Shown: positions 42,607 to 52,939, numbered from the stretch's first letter. The stretch: 64,000 nucleotides of DNA from Flavobacterium pisciphilum (GCF_020905345.1 NZ_JAJJMO010000001.1:372001-436000); one strand, 5' to 3'. Numbers and translations: made by a program. The notes: a model not told the origin generated them from the letters alone.

Positions 42607-43356
42607 ATGAAAAAAGAGGAACGTCAAAATGTAATTTTAGAATACTTATCAAAAGAGCATAGAGTAACTTTATTCGAGCTTAGTGAGTATTTAAATGTTT
42701 CTGAAGACACTGTAAGAAGAGATGTAAAGGAGCTTTCTGATCAAGGGCTATTAAAGGCTGTTCGTGGAGGTGCAGTAGCCCCATCTCCTATTCCATTACA
42801 TTTTAGAAATAGAGAAAAACATGACCTTGAAAGCAAAAGAATTATTGCCGAAAAAGCAATTTCATATCTAAAAGATGGTCAAGTAGTATTTATCGATGGC
42901 GGAACAACCTCTTTGGCATTAGTTGCAAGTTTTCCCTATGATTTAAAAATTACGGTAATAACAAATAGTTTTCCTGTAGCTGTATTGATAGAAGACTTAC
43001 CCAATATCGATTTGATATTTGCTGGTGGAAAAATGTGTAAAACATCGTTTGCAACAGCTAGCATAGAAACCATTGATTTCTTTAGAAATTTTAGAGCAGA
43101 TGTTTGTCTTTTAGGAGTTTGTAGTATGCACCATGAGCGCGGAGTAACTGGAATCATATACGATGATTCACAGATTAAAAAGAACATGATTCAAAATTCA
43201 AATACGGTTATTGCATTAAGTTCAATTGAAAAAATTGGAACTGCCGAAGCCTATTTTGTTTGTCCCATCAAAGATATTAATATCTTGGTAACCAATATTT
43301 CTCCCGAAGAAGATGTTTTAAAAGTGTACAAAGAGGCGGGTATTACAATTGTTTAA
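42607..43356 (+). CDS. DeoR/GlpR-family transcriptional repressor
   Basis: 249 residues from MKKEERQNVILEYLSKEHRV; the longer frame begins upstream of the -7 box. N-terminal DeoR helix-turn-helix: FELSEYLNVSEDTVRRDVKE. The DeoRC sensor domain follows with VFIDGGTTSLALV, VITNSFPVA and LLGVCSMH. The family senses sugar phosphates. It probably represses itself and the divergent nucleotidase. Confidence 0.88.
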   Translation: MKKEERQNVILEYLSKEHRVTLFELSEYLNVSEDTVRRDVKELSDQGLLKAVRGGAVAPSPIPLHFRNREKHDLESKRIIAEKAISYLKDGQVVFIDGGTTSLALVASFPYDLKITVITNSFPVAVLIEDLPNIDLIFAGGKMCKTSFATASIETIDFFRNFRADVCLLGVCSMHHERGVTGIIYDDSQIKKNMIQNSNTVIALSSIEKIGTAEAYFVCPIKDINILVTNISPEEDVLKVYKEAGITIV

Positions 43357-43517
43357 TATTTTTTTTTAAGCGTATATTAATTAAGAACTATTTCTTGTTA
43401 TCTGTTTCAAACGAAGTTCACTGAACGCTGTTGAAAATAAATGCAAAGTGAAGTAATCTTTTCCTTTTTAAAGAAAAAAAACAAAAGAATTTCTATTTCT
43501 ATAAGAGCAACTTACAT

Positions 43518-43545
43518 AAGGACATAGTCACATGACTATGTCCTT
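43518..43545. terminator. Hairpin between DeoR and YdeI genes
   Basis: AAGGACATAGTC/GACTATGTCCTT perfect stem with ACAT loop and flanking T-run. Confidence 0.85.
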
Positions 43546-43585
43546 TTATATTTATATACATAACATTATAGAAAAATATAAATGA

Positions 43586-44164
43586 TTATATGATTTGTTG
43601 TGATATCTGCCTTTTTATTACACTTTCTACAACTTCATTAATGCGTTTTTGTCTGGTTTCCTGTCGTTTGGCAAGGACAATCCAACTTAACATTATTTTT
43701 CTTGTCGACTTACTAAGACTTAGGAAATAGTCTTTTGAATCTTTGTGCTTTTTGAACACTTTTTCTAAATCTTCCGGTATTATCAGTTCTTCTACTTCGT
43801 CCAAAACTGTCCAAGAACCATTCTTTTTTGCTACTTCAACACTTTCAAAACCCGCTTTTGTCATTCTTTTGCTATCAATGAGTAATTGAATTTTCTCTTT
43901 GTTGATTTTTGACCAGATACTTTTAGGTTTACGTTTGCTAAAATATTGAATAAACGAAGAATCGTCAACCTTTTTTTTTGTGCTATCAATCCAACCGAAG
44001 CAAAGTGCTTCATCAACAGCTTCACTCCAACTGATTGAAGGAAGCTTAGACTTTTTTGTGTAATAAACAAGCCATACAGAGTGTTTAGACTGGTAGTTAT
44101 TTTCCAACCATTGTCTCCATTCTGTTCGGCTTTGAGGACAATATGTTTCTACTTCCTTAGCCAT
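43586..44164 (-). CDS. YdeI/OmpD-associated family protein
   Basis: 192 residues. The family motif VDEALCFGWIDSTKK and the flanking FIQYFSKRKPKSIWSKINK are clear, and the tail is helical and basic. YdeI-like proteins are linked to envelope-stress and antimicrobial-peptide tolerance in enterobacteria; the biochemical role is not established. It begins 2 nt after the alpha/beta hydrolase stop, in one operon. Confidence 0.82.
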   Translation of the reverse strand: MAKEVETYCPQSRTEWRQWLENNYQSKHSVWLVYYTKKSKLPSISWSEAVDEALCFGWIDSTKKKVDDSSFIQYFSKRKPKSIWSKINKEKIQLLIDSKRMTKAGFESVEVAKKNGSWTVLDEVEELIIPEDLEKVFKKHKDSKDYFLSLSKSTRKIMLSWIVLAKRQETRQKRINEVVESVIKRQISQQII

Positions 44165-44165
44165 T

Positions 44166-45107
44166 CTATTGTTCTAACCATTTTAAAATTGCTTGGGTAG
44201 TTTCTTCTGGTTTTTCTTGTTGAATCCAATGACCACAATCCAGTCGTACAATATCCAAATTATGAACAATATTTTTTAAGTTTTCACTCTCAGGAATCGT
44301 ATCCTGTTCACCATATATCATAAGAGTCGGCTGATAAATGACTGGGGTAACATCCGCCATTAAATGCCAGTTTCTATCCATATTTCTATACCAATTTATA
44401 CTTCCTGTAAAACCTGTTAATTCAAAGGCAGAAACAAATACAGATAGTTCACTTTCTTCCATTAAAGGTTCCCACAATGGATTTTCTGCTTGTGCAAGAT
44501 TTATCATCAGCATTCCAGGCTCCGGTGGTGTAATAGGTACATTTTTACGGAATATATTACGTAGGAATTGGGTAGCATTTTCATTCATTATAGCATCTGC
44601 CACACCTGGTTGTCTATTGAAGTGAACAAAATAGAAGTCTCCTCCAAATATTGCTTCCATAAACTCAATCCATGGTATTTCACCTCGCTCTTGATAAGGT
44701 AAAGCCAAGTTTATTATTTTACTTACTCTTTCTGGATGCAATAGTGCCAGATTCCAAACGACATTTGCTCCCCAATCATGACCAACAAAAATGGCATCTT
44801 CATATCCAAAGTGATCCAGTAATGCTACTAAATCACCAGTCAGGTGTACAATATCATATTGAGTTACTTCGATTGGACTCGATGAGTTACCATAACCTCT
44901 TTGATTTGGAATAATGACATGATAACCAGCTGTAACAAGTGCTGATACCTGATGACGCCAAGAAAAAGCATGTTCAGGGAAACCATGACAGAGTACAATG
45001 GGCTTTCCTATATTCTGTTTACCTGCTTCAAAAACTTCTAGTTCTACATCGTTGATTGAGATGAGAGTAGGTTGAGGAAAATTGGTTGAGTTAATTTCGT
45101 TTATCAT
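44166..45107 (-). CDS. Alpha/beta hydrolase, epoxide-hydrolase-like
   Basis: 313 residues. Oxyanion HGFPEHAFSW, nucleophile elbow VGHDWGANVVW (Asp, as in epoxide hydrolases and haloalkane dehalogenases), and the final His in LDCGHWIQQEKPEE. A cap region lies between ~135 and 240. No signal peptide, so cytoplasmic. The substrate is unknown. Confidence 0.85.
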   Translation of the reverse strand: MINEINSTNFPQPTLISINDVELEVFEAGKQNIGKPIVLCHGFPEHAFSWRHQVSALVTAGYHVIIPNQRGYGNSSSPIEVTQYDIVHLTGDLVALLDHFGYEDAIFVGHDWGANVVWNLALLHPERVSKIINLALPYQERGEIPWIEFMEAIFGGDFYFVHFNRQPGVADAIMNENATQFLRNIFRKNVPITPPEPGMLMINLAQAENPLWEPLMEESELSVFVSAFELTGFTGSINWYRNMDRNWHLMADVTPVIYQPTLMIYGEQDTIPESENLKNIVHNLDIVRLDCGHWIQQEKPEETTQAILKWLEQ

Positions 45108-45671
45108 TTTTATTCTTTTAAAGATTACTTAATAATGCGAAATTATACCTACCTAGTGACAACCCTATGTCAAGGGTTAAAAAAAAAATTAATGATATGT
45201 TTCGAAATACTCTTGTAAGTATCGCCGTTAGTCGCGATAGTCGCTTTGTATCGTTTTCGTTGTCATTCATCCTTCAAATAATGTATATTTTAATTGCAAA
45301 AATAAGAATTATATATCCCAACCAACACCATCACACTTTACATCAGTCATTGCATTTCATAAATTCAAAATGATGATTCAAACTTATCATTAAGTACAAC
45401 CAGTCCTTTGGTAACTAATACATATTCAATACTATTTAATTCACTTATATAGTTGATTCGAGTAAATAAAGAATCATTAAAATCATCAGAGGTACAAAAT
45501 TATTTTTTAAAAAAAAGTGCTGATATTAAATAAAACCACCATTATAAATGATAGTTTTTATTTAACAGTAATTGATTCAAATCTGTAATAAAATATGCCG
45601 ATATATCTTCTACATCAGCTAGAAAACTTATTCTTACAAAGAACTTGAAGCCAATATATTTCTCAAAATAA
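45108..45671. other. Gene-free region
   Basis: About 560 bp, AT-rich. A 68-residue frame on the plus strand (45167-45373) has no family resemblance, no promoter and biased composition, and I do not accept it. No repeat or RNA recognised. Confidence 0.5.
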
Positions 45672-45707
45672 AAAAACCTCCTAAGATTTTGCTCTTAAGA
45701 GGTTTTT
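45672..45707 (-). terminator. Terminator of 45722 gene
   Basis: AAAAACCTC/GAGGTTTTT stem. Nearly the same hairpin follows the 47214 gene (47168-47199) and the efflux operon (48121-48158). Confidence 0.8.
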
Positions 45708-45721
45708 AAAATTATAATCGT

Positions 45722-46900
45722 TTATTTATTCTCTAAAGAGTTCAATCTTTTGCTTTGTTCTTCAACAACTTTACTTTGTTCTTCAACAACTTTTATTAAT
45801 TGTTTAATATCCTTTTGCTGCTCTATAGCATGCAAAGTAAGTTCTTCTATTTTCTTAAGCAAGTTCATATTCATTTCTGCCAGCATCAAGCCATTCTTTT
45901 CTATTTCTTGAGCCGAAGGTATTTCTGGTAAGTGCTTGTTTTCTTTGATATACTTTTCAACCTCTTGCAGTGGTTTTAATTTGTAATCATTTGCAAAAAC
46001 ATAATCTGGTACTTTACCTGCATCAATGGTAACTTTCACTTCTTGAGCATGGATATTTCCAGCAACAGTAAGTTTTGAATCTGGACTTCCTGTTCCAATA
46101 CCTACATTACCATCAAGCCCTCTCAGATAAAAAATATTATCTCTATAGCCTCTTCCTGTGTGTGCACCTAATTTCACATAACCTGTAGCACCATCAAATC
46201 CCATATCTATAGATGCAACACCACCACTATTTATACTTGAGTTATGAACCCCATCATTTGTGATGTCTAATTTTTTCACATATAGGCTTTCAGCAGAAAC
46301 TCTACCTTGAACATCCAATTTATAATTAGGAACTATTGTACCAATACCAACATTACCATTAGCATCAATACGCATTTGTTCTATATTATTATTAGTATTA
46401 AAAGCTATACTACCTCCAACGCTAGAATTACCTCTAAAAAAATTAATTGAGCTATTCACAATACTATAAAAACTATGCTCAATCGAAAAAGATTTTGCAA
46501 TTAAACCTGAAGTACTATGTCCCCTCACTCCTAAAAAAGTTCCCTCACCAACATCATTACCTTCTGGCAAACGACCGAATACTGTACCTAAAACACCATT
46601 TTGAATATTAGTTGCAACATCTAATACTGCTCTTGGAGAATTTGTTCCTAAACCTACATTTCCATCAATACCTCTCATATAAAGGATATTATCCCTAAAA
46701 CCATTTCCTGTATGAGTGCCAAATTTTACAAATCCAGTACTTCCATCAAATCCCATATTCATATTGGCAACATATCCACTATTAAAATTTGTATTATGCA
46801 CTCCATCATTACTGATTACAAAACTCCCTACTGGAAGATTGTGTTGGGCAAAATTAATTTGACAAACAAAAAAAACAATTATTAACAACCTTACTTTCAT
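45722..46900 (-). CDS. Secreted protein with VGIGT repeats and KHLPEIPSA module (392 aa)
   Basis: Signal peptide (ends CQINFAQ). Two internal copies of a ~70-residue block are visible: VISNDGVHNTNFNSG.. to GLGTNSPRA (~28-90) and DITNDGVHNSSINSG.. to GIGTGSPDS (~210-275). The C-terminal ~115 residues contain YKLKPLQEVEKYIKENKHLP, then EMNMNLLKKIEELTLH and a coiled coil with a duplicated VVEEQSK heptad. This tail is typical of flavobacterial secreted proteins annotated as tail-fibre-like. Function unknown. A canonical promoter lies upstream. Confidence 0.75.
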   Translation of the reverse strand: MKVRLLIIVFFVCQINFAQHNLPVGSFVISNDGVHNTNFNSGYVANMNMGFDGSTGFVKFGTHTGNGFRDNILYMRGIDGNVGLGTNSPRAVLDVATNIQNGVLGTVFGRLPEGNDVGEGTFLGVRGHSTSGLIAKSFSIEHSFYSIVNSSINFFRGNSSVGGSIAFNTNNNIEQMRIDANGNVGIGTIVPNYKLDVQGRVSAESLYVKKLDITNDGVHNSSINSGGVASIDMGFDGATGYVKLGAHTGRGYRDNIFYLRGLDGNVGIGTGSPDSKLTVAGNIHAQEVKVTIDAGKVPDYVFANDYKLKPLQEVEKYIKENKHLPEIPSAQEIEKNGLMLAEMNMNLLKKIEELTLHAIEQQKDIKQLIKVVEEQSKVVEEQSKRLNSLENK

Positions 46901-47007
46901 GACTTTACTTTATTTCAATTTATATTATCTTTTTTCTAATTATGTTTGATTGCTCGTTAGGTTTTAATTACAATCATATTAAAGTATCATTTACTTCATT
47001 TCCTAGA

Positions 47008-47037
47008 CAAAAATAGATTTATTACATAAACAACAAA
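47008..47037 (-). promoter_or_regulatory. Canonical promoter of the 45722-46900 gene
   Basis: Minus strand: TTTG (47037-47034), 18 bases, TATTTTTG (47015-47008). The leader is about 100 nt. The rest of the 313-bp gap holds only the 47168 terminator. Confidence 0.55.
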
Positions 47038-47167
47038 CTATTTGTAAGATTAAATCTGTATATTTTTGACAAAAGAAATTAGCTATATTTATAGTCATTG
47101 ATGCCATTTCATATCAAACATAACTCTAACCCAATCCTATTAAAATATCTAAATTTAAAACATAAAA

Positions 47168-47199
47168 AAACCTCTTGAGAGTAAAATCTTAAGAGGTTT
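47168..47199 (-). terminator. Terminator of 47214 gene
   Basis: AAACCTCTT/AAGAGGTTT stem directly downstream of the stop. Confidence 0.8.
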
Positions 47200-47213
47200 A
47201 TAATTCTAATCGC

Positions 47214-47996
47214 TTATTTGTTTTCTAAAGAATTTAATCTTTTACTTTGTTCTTCAACAACTTTAATTAATTGCTTAATATCCTTTTGTTGCTCTATAGT
47301 ATGCAACGTAAGTTCTTCAATTTTCTTAAGCAAGTTCATATTCATTTCTGCCAACATCAAGCCATTATTTTCTATTTCTTTAGCTGAAGGTATTTCTGGT
47401 AAGTGATTGTTTTCTTTGATATACTTTTCAACCTCTTGCAGTGGTTTTAATTTGTAATCATTTGCAAAAACATAATCTGGTACTTTACCTGCATTAATAG
47501 TTACTTTCACTTCTTGCGCATGAATATTACCAGCAACAGTAAGTTTTGAATCTGGACTTACAGTTCCTATACCTACGTTGCCATTTACAATATAATTGTT
47601 ACCATTTCCGCTTATTTTTAAATTACCCGAAGATTCAATATCACTTTTAGAATCTAGAAGATAACGCCAGCTTTCCCAAGTATTTTGTGCATAAAATGCA
47701 CTTCTATAAAGGATTCTACCTCCATTCCACGTATTATCAAAATAAAGATGAGAAACAAGGTGACCATGCTGTCCATATAATTCTAATAAAGATCCATATT
47801 CTGATGGTGCATTTATCCCATGATAATTATCCCATAAACGAATAGACATAGGATTAACACCAACTCTAGGAGGACTATTGAAATCTTTTTGATCATTATT
47901 CCAATTTAAACTTTTTGAGCCTAAATTACCATCAAAGGTTTGACTATAAGAAAAAGAAGAAAATAGTATCATAAAAGACAGTAATGTTTTTTTCAT
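47214..47996 (-). CDS. Secreted protein with KHLPEIPSA module (260 aa)
   Basis: Signal peptide (ends SSFSYSQ). The N-terminal ~140 residues (LWDNYHGINAPSEYGSLLEL; STFYAQNTWESWRYLL-like) resemble phage tail-fibre receptor-binding segments. The C-terminal ~120 residues are nearly identical, also in DNA, to the tail of the 392-residue protein, including the following terminator. It therefore arose by partial duplication, with a different N-terminal domain joined to the same tail. Function unknown. Confidence 0.75.
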   Translation of the reverse strand: MKKTLLSFMILFSSFSYSQTFDGNLGSKSLNWNNDQKDFNSPPRVGVNPMSIRLWDNYHGINAPSEYGSLLELYGQHGHLVSHLYFDNTWNGGRILYRSAFYAQNTWESWRYLLDSKSDIESSGNLKISGNGNNYIVNGNVGIGTVSPDSKLTVAGNIHAQEVKVTINAGKVPDYVFANDYKLKPLQEVEKYIKENNHLPEIPSAKEIENNGLMLAEMNMNLLKKIEELTLHTIEQQKDIKQLIKVVEEQSKRLNSLENK

Positions 47997-48120
47997 TTGT
48001 TTGTTGATTTTAATTTTTAAGTAATAAATTATTTACAAGGTTTTAAATGTATAATTTTTAACCTTAGAAAACCAATTCAAGAAAAGGAAATTCTTATATT
48101 TAATACACTTTTAAAACATA

Positions 48121-48158
48121 AAAAAACCTCCTAAGATTTTACTCTCAAGAGGTTTTTT
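48121..48158 (-). terminator. Terminator of the first RND efflux operon
   Basis: AAAAAACCTC/GAGGTTTTTT stem about 20 nt past the outer-membrane factor stop. Confidence 0.8.
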
Positions 48159-48176
48159 AACTACAAATAACCAATT

Positions 48177-49610
48177 TTATTTCCAGCCACCACCTAAATC
48201 TTTATAGACATAGACTGCAGCATTAAGTTGCTCTTTCTTTGTGTCAATCAATTCAAGTTTAGCTTCTAGTGCATCACGTTGTGTCATTAGAACTTCAAAG
48301 TAATCAATTCTTGCTGACTTAAATAAGTCATTAGAAACATCAATTGATTTATTCAAAGCAGCTACTTGTTGCGATTTTAAATCATATCCTTTTTGAAGAT
48401 TCTCAATTTTAGAAAGCTGATTTGATACTTCTAAATAAGCATTTAAAACCGTACGATCGTAATTATACAATGCTTGAAGTTGTCTTGCATTGGCACTACT
48501 GAACTCCGCTTTTATTGCATTTCTGTTAATTAATGGCGCAGCCAAATCTCCTGCTAAAGAATACAGCAATGATTCAGGCATAGTAAACAAATACGTTGGC
48601 TTAAATGCTTGTACACCTATCGCTGCCGAAATATCAAGTGACGGATAAAATTCGGCACGAGCTACTTTTACATCAAGTTTTGCTGCCACTAATTCTAACT
48701 CAGCCTGTTTTACATCAGGACGATTAGTTAGTAATTGTGATGGAATTCCAGAATTAACTGATGCTGGTAACAAGGCTAAAAAGTCTGTATTGTCTCTTTT
48801 AATTTCCTGTGGATAACGAGCTAGTAAAAAGTTGATCTTATTCTCTGCTTCTTTTATTTGCTGCAGAATATCAAACTCTTTACTTTTTGAAGCCATAACT
48901 TCAGCTTGGAATTTCTGAACTCCTAATTCCGTTGCTCTAGCAGCTTGCTTTTGAATTTTTACAATTTCTAAAGCATTTGTTTGCAACTTAATAGTCTGTT
49001 TTACAATATCCAACTGACTGTCTAAAGCTAACAATTCGTAATACGAATCAGCAACCTCGGCAATTAAATTTGTGATTACAAAGTTTTTACCTTCTACAGT
49101 AGCCAAATACCTGCTCACAGCTGCCTTTTTAGAATTACGTAGCTTTTTCCAGATATCCACTTCCCAGTTTGCATAAGCAGCAATAGTAAAATCACCTAGC
49201 GGATCGGGTGTTTCTTTACCAGGTTTAATCTCAGTAGTAGCATCACCAGCACCTTGACTAGTATATCGCCCTACTTTCTCTACTCCTGCTCCTGCACGTA
49301 CACCCACTGAAGGCAACAATGCTCCTTTTCTAACACGAATATCGTTTTTAGCAATTTCGATTTCTTGTAAAGTGATGTTTAATTCCTGATTGTTTTTTAA
49401 TGCAGTATCAATTAAAGCAACAAGGTTCTGGTCTTTAAAATAATTGCTCCACTTAATATTCGACATATTTGTCGAGTCCTTAGTACTGCCAAATGACTCT
49501 GGAATAGGGTTCTTTGGAGTTTCTGCTACTGTTTGTGGTGCTTTACAACTTACTACAGCAAGACAAAGCCCAAAAACAATACTATATTTATATAATTTGA
49601 TTTTATACAT
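48177..49610 (-). CDS. RND efflux outer-membrane lipoprotein (NodT/OprM family)
   Basis: About 477 residues from MYKIKLYKYSIVFGLCLAVVSC; the lipobox VVSC predicts a lipoprotein. Two efflux-protein repeats follow, with IKWSNYFKDQNLVALIDTAL, LLTNRPDVKQAELELVAAKL and the family ending VYVYKDLGGGWK. Its ATG overlaps the stop of the transporter gene (ATGTATAA). It forms the exit duct of the tripartite pump. Confidence 0.88.
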   Translation of the reverse strand: MYKIKLYKYSIVFGLCLAVVSCKAPQTVAETPKNPIPESFGSTKDSTNMSNIKWSNYFKDQNLVALIDTALKNNQELNITLQEIEIAKNDIRVRKGALLPSVGVRAGAGVEKVGRYTSQGAGDATTEIKPGKETPDPLGDFTIAAYANWEVDIWKKLRNSKKAAVSRYLATVEGKNFVITNLIAEVADSYYELLALDSQLDIVKQTIKLQTNALEIVKIQKQAARATELGVQKFQAEVMASKSKEFDILQQIKEAENKINFLLARYPQEIKRDNTDFLALLPASVNSGIPSQLLTNRPDVKQAELELVAAKLDVKVARAEFYPSLDISAAIGVQAFKPTYLFTMPESLLYSLAGDLAAPLINRNAIKAEFSSANARQLQALYNYDRTVLNAYLEVSNQLSKIENLQKGYDLKSQQVAALNKSIDVSNDLFKSARIDYFEVLMTQRDALEAKLELIDTKKEQLNAAVYVYKDLGGGWK

Positions 49611-52600
49611 GATTGTTGTCAATTTCTTCTGTTAATGGATTTTCTTCTTCATGTTTTACTAGTTTGTGTTTTTCAGCGATTCTAGCGAAAATATAATACA
49701 ATCCCGGAATAACAAATACACCACAAATAGTCCCAATAAGCATACCTCCAGCTGCTGCTGTACCAATAGTTCTGTTACCAATTTTACCTGGACCAGTAGC
49801 AAAAGCTAACGGAAGCAATCCTGCAATAAAGGCAAATGAAGTCATCAAAATTGGACGGAAACGAGCTTTAGAACCTTCCAATGCAGATTCAAAAACCGAT
49901 CTACCCGCTGCATGCCTTTGTATCGCAAACTCCACAATTAATACCGCATTTTTACCCAATAAACCAATAAGCATTACCATAGCAACCTGAGCATAGATAT
50001 TATTCTCTAACCCAGTTAATTTTAATAAAAGGAATGCTCCAAAAATACCTGCTGGTAAAGACAGAATTACAGATAATGGTAAAATAAAACTCTCGTATTG
50101 TGCTGCTAGTACTAGATACACAAACCCTAAACAGATAAGGAAAACCCAAATTGCTTGATTTCCTTGAGCAACCTCGTCGGCAGAAATACCTGCCCAGTCG
50201 ATATCATATCCTCTAGGCAATTTTTCAGCTGCAACTTCTTGAATCACCTTAATAGCTGTACCACTACTATATCCCGGAGCGGCACCACCACTAATTTCAG
50301 TAGAGTTATACATATTATGTCTTGTGATTTCTGAAAGACCATATACTTTCTCTAATTTCATAAAAGCAGAAAAAGGAACCATTTCATCATGATTGTTTTT
50401 CACATATAGCTTTAAGATATCATCTGGTTGTGCACGATACTCAGGAGCTGCCTGAACAATTACTTTATAATTAATTCCGTATTTGATAAAACTAATCTCA
50501 TAGTTACTTCCAACAAGTGTCGACAATGTATTCATCGCATTCTCGATAGAAATTCCTTTTTGTTGTGCCAAATCATTATCAACTTTCATCATATATTGAG
50601 GAAAACTAGCACTAAAGAAACTAAATACGTTAGATAACTCCGGACGCTTGTTTAGTTCTTTTACAAATTCAGTATTAACAGCTTCCATTTTCTTGAAATC
50701 TCCCGAACCTGTTTTATCTAACAAACGAAGTTCAAATCCTCCTGCTGCTCCATATCCCGGTACTGCTGGGGGTTGGAAAAACTCAATGTTTGCACCTGGA
50801 ATATCTTTAGATTTTTCTTCCAATTCTATCATAACCTCTTGAACTGATTGTTTTCTATCATTCCAATCTTTAAGGTTAATCAAACATGTTCCTGCATTAG
50901 ATCCTGTACCTTCGGTCAAAATTTCATAACCCGCTAATGACGAAACTGATTTTACTCCATCTATTGTTTCTGCAATTTTTTGCAATTTCTCAGCAATATT
51001 ATTGGTTCTTTCTAATGATGATCCGGGAGGTGTTTGAATAATAGCATAAAACATACCTTGATCCTCATTTGGAATAAATCCAGAAGGAACAGTGCTGCTA
51101 ATCAACCATGTTCCTGCACAAAAACCTAAAAGCGCAATAATAGTAACGGCTCTTCTATTTACAATTTTCTCTAATACGTTTTGGTATTTACCTTGTGCTA
51201 GATTAAACTTGTTATTAAAACCATCTATAAATCTATTTACTGGTGTTTTCTTTTTAGGTTTACCATGATTGTTTTTTAACATCATCGCACAAAGTGCTGG
51301 TGTCAAAGTCAATGCAACAATACCTGAAAGTATAATAGCTGTTGCCATCGTAATCGAAAACTGTCTGTAAAAAACTCCTACAGGACCTGACATGAAGGCA
51401 ACTGGAATAAATACCGCAGCCATCAAGAATGTAATAGCGATAATTGCACCTGCAATCTCATGCATTGCTTTTTTGGTAGCTTTAAATGGTGAAAGATGTT
51501 CTTCTTCCATCTTGGCGTGAACCGCCTCAATAACCACAATGGCATCATCGACGACGACTCCAATAGCCAGAACCAAAGCAAATAATGTAATTAAGTTGAG
51601 CGAAATATCAAAAAATTGCATGAACACAAACGTTCCTACCAATGATACTGGAACTGCAATTGCTGGAATAATCGTAGAACGCCAATCACCCAAGAAAAGA
51701 AACACAACTAATCCTACCAAGATAAAAGCTTCAATCAAAGTGTGGATTACTTTCTCTATAGAAGCATCCAAGAATTTAGAAACGTCATACGAGATTTCAT
51801 AATCCATTCCTTTTGGAAACTTTTTCTTAATAGTTTCTAATTTGGCTTTTACATCCTCAATAACTTGATTTGCATTACTTCCAAATGATTGTTTTAATAC
51901 GATAGCTGCTGATGGTCTTCCATTTAAATTAGAATAAATATCATACATTGAACTACCAAATTCTACTTTAGCAACATCTCTCAATCGCAAAAGTTCTCCA
52001 TTGCTATTTGATCTTACTACTATATTTTCATATTGTTCCTTCGTTGTAAAACGTCCAGAATACTTCAATACATACTCAAATGCTTGTGAACGTTTACCAG
52101 AACTTTCCCCAGTTTTACCAGGTGAAGCCTCCAAACTTTGACTTGATAATGCTTCCATTACTTCATCAGCCGATATTTTATAAGCCAACATACGATCCGG
52201 TTTCAACCAAATACGCATTGCATATTCACGTGTTCCTAAAATATCTCCAGATCCAATACCATTAACCCTTTTAAGCTCAGATAATACATTGATATCTGCA
52301 TAATTGTATAAAAACTTCATGTCGGTATTCTTATCCGTACTATAAAGATTCACATACATTAACATACTAGGAACTTCACGAGTAATTTTTACTCCTTCCC
52401 TTACTACTAATGGAGGTAATTTATTAGTAACCGAAGCTACACGATTTTGAACATTAATTGCTGCTTGATTAGGGTCGGTACCCAAGTTAAATACAACCTG
52501 AATACTCGCTTCCCCATCATTTCCAGCATCTGAAGTCATATATTTCATTCCAGGAACTCCATTTAAAGCTCTTTCCAAAGGAATAACAACAGATTTAATC

Positions 52601-52770
52601 ATCAATTCTCCATTAGATCCAGGGTAATCTGCTGTAACATTTACCATGGGAGGAGAAATGGAAGGGAATTGGGTAATAGGTAAATTTAGAACCGACAATA
52701 CCCCCAAAAAGACAATTATCAGCGATATTACTATCGACAGTACAGGTCTTTGAATAAATTTATTAAACAT
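49603..52770 (-). CDS. RND multidrug transporter, HAE1/AcrB family
   Basis: 1055 residues, full length. N-terminal MFNKFIQRPVLSIVISLIIV, 12 membrane segments, and the proton-relay aspartates in LAIGVVVDDAIVVIEAV. Porter/docking regions include TQFPSISPPMVNVTADYPGS and FIPNEDQGMFYAIIQTPPGS. Transport is proton-driven export of drugs or other amphiphiles. Second gene of the adaptor-transporter-outer membrane factor operon. Confidence 0.92.
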   Translation of the reverse strand: MFNKFIQRPVLSIVISLIIVFLGVLSVLNLPITQFPSISPPMVNVTADYPGSNGELMIKSVVIPLERALNGVPGMKYMTSDAGNDGEASIQVVFNLGTDPNQAAINVQNRVASVTNKLPPLVVREGVKITREVPSMLMYVNLYSTDKNTDMKFLYNYADINVLSELKRVNGIGSGDILGTREYAMRIWLKPDRMLAYKISADEVMEALSSQSLEASPGKTGESSGKRSQAFEYVLKYSGRFTTKEQYENIVVRSNSNGELLRLRDVAKVEFGSSMYDIYSNLNGRPSAAIVLKQSFGSNANQVIEDVKAKLETIKKKFPKGMDYEISYDVSKFLDASIEKVIHTLIEAFILVGLVVFLFLGDWRSTIIPAIAVPVSLVGTFVFMQFFDISLNLITLFALVLAIGVVVDDAIVVIEAVHAKMEEEHLSPFKATKKAMHEIAGAIIAITFLMAAVFIPVAFMSGPVGVFYRQFSITMATAIILSGIVALTLTPALCAMMLKNNHGKPKKKTPVNRFIDGFNNKFNLAQGKYQNVLEKIVNRRAVTIIALLGFCAGTWLISSTVPSGFIPNEDQGMFYAIIQTPPGSSLERTNNIAEKLQKIAETIDGVKSVSSLAGYEILTEGTGSNAGTCLINLKDWNDRKQSVQEVMIELEEKSKDIPGANIEFFQPPAVPGYGAAGGFELRLLDKTGSGDFKKMEAVNTEFVKELNKRPELSNVFSFFSASFPQYMMKVDNDLAQQKGISIENAMNTLSTLVGSNYEISFIKYGINYKVIVQAAPEYRAQPDDILKLYVKNNHDEMVPFSAFMKLEKVYGLSEITRHNMYNSTEISGGAAPGYSSGTAIKVIQEVAAEKLPRGYDIDWAGISADEVAQGNQAIWVFLICLGFVYLVLAAQYESFILPLSVILSLPAGIFGAFLLLKLTGLENNIYAQVAMVMLIGLLGKNAVLIVEFAIQRHAAGRSVFESALEGSKARFRPILMTSFAFIAGLLPLAFATGPGKIGNRTIGTAAAGGMLIGTICGVFVIPGLYYIFARIAEKHKLVKHEEENPLTEEIDNNHV

Positions 52771-52939
52771 TTTATATTTTTTTAATGATTAAGCTAAATT
52801 GATTTTAAGTGTTATCAGTTATTGTGAACTTGTGAAATGTTGATTGTGAAATGTAAAATGAGAAATGTAAAATGAATACTGCCCACTGTTTACTTCTAAC
52901 TTTTCACTAATCACTTTTTGCACACCTGATAACTTTAAC

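Noticed and set aside
45167..45373. 68-residue plus-strand frame
   Set aside because: No promoter, no family resemblance, odd composition, and start in a low-complexity A-run.
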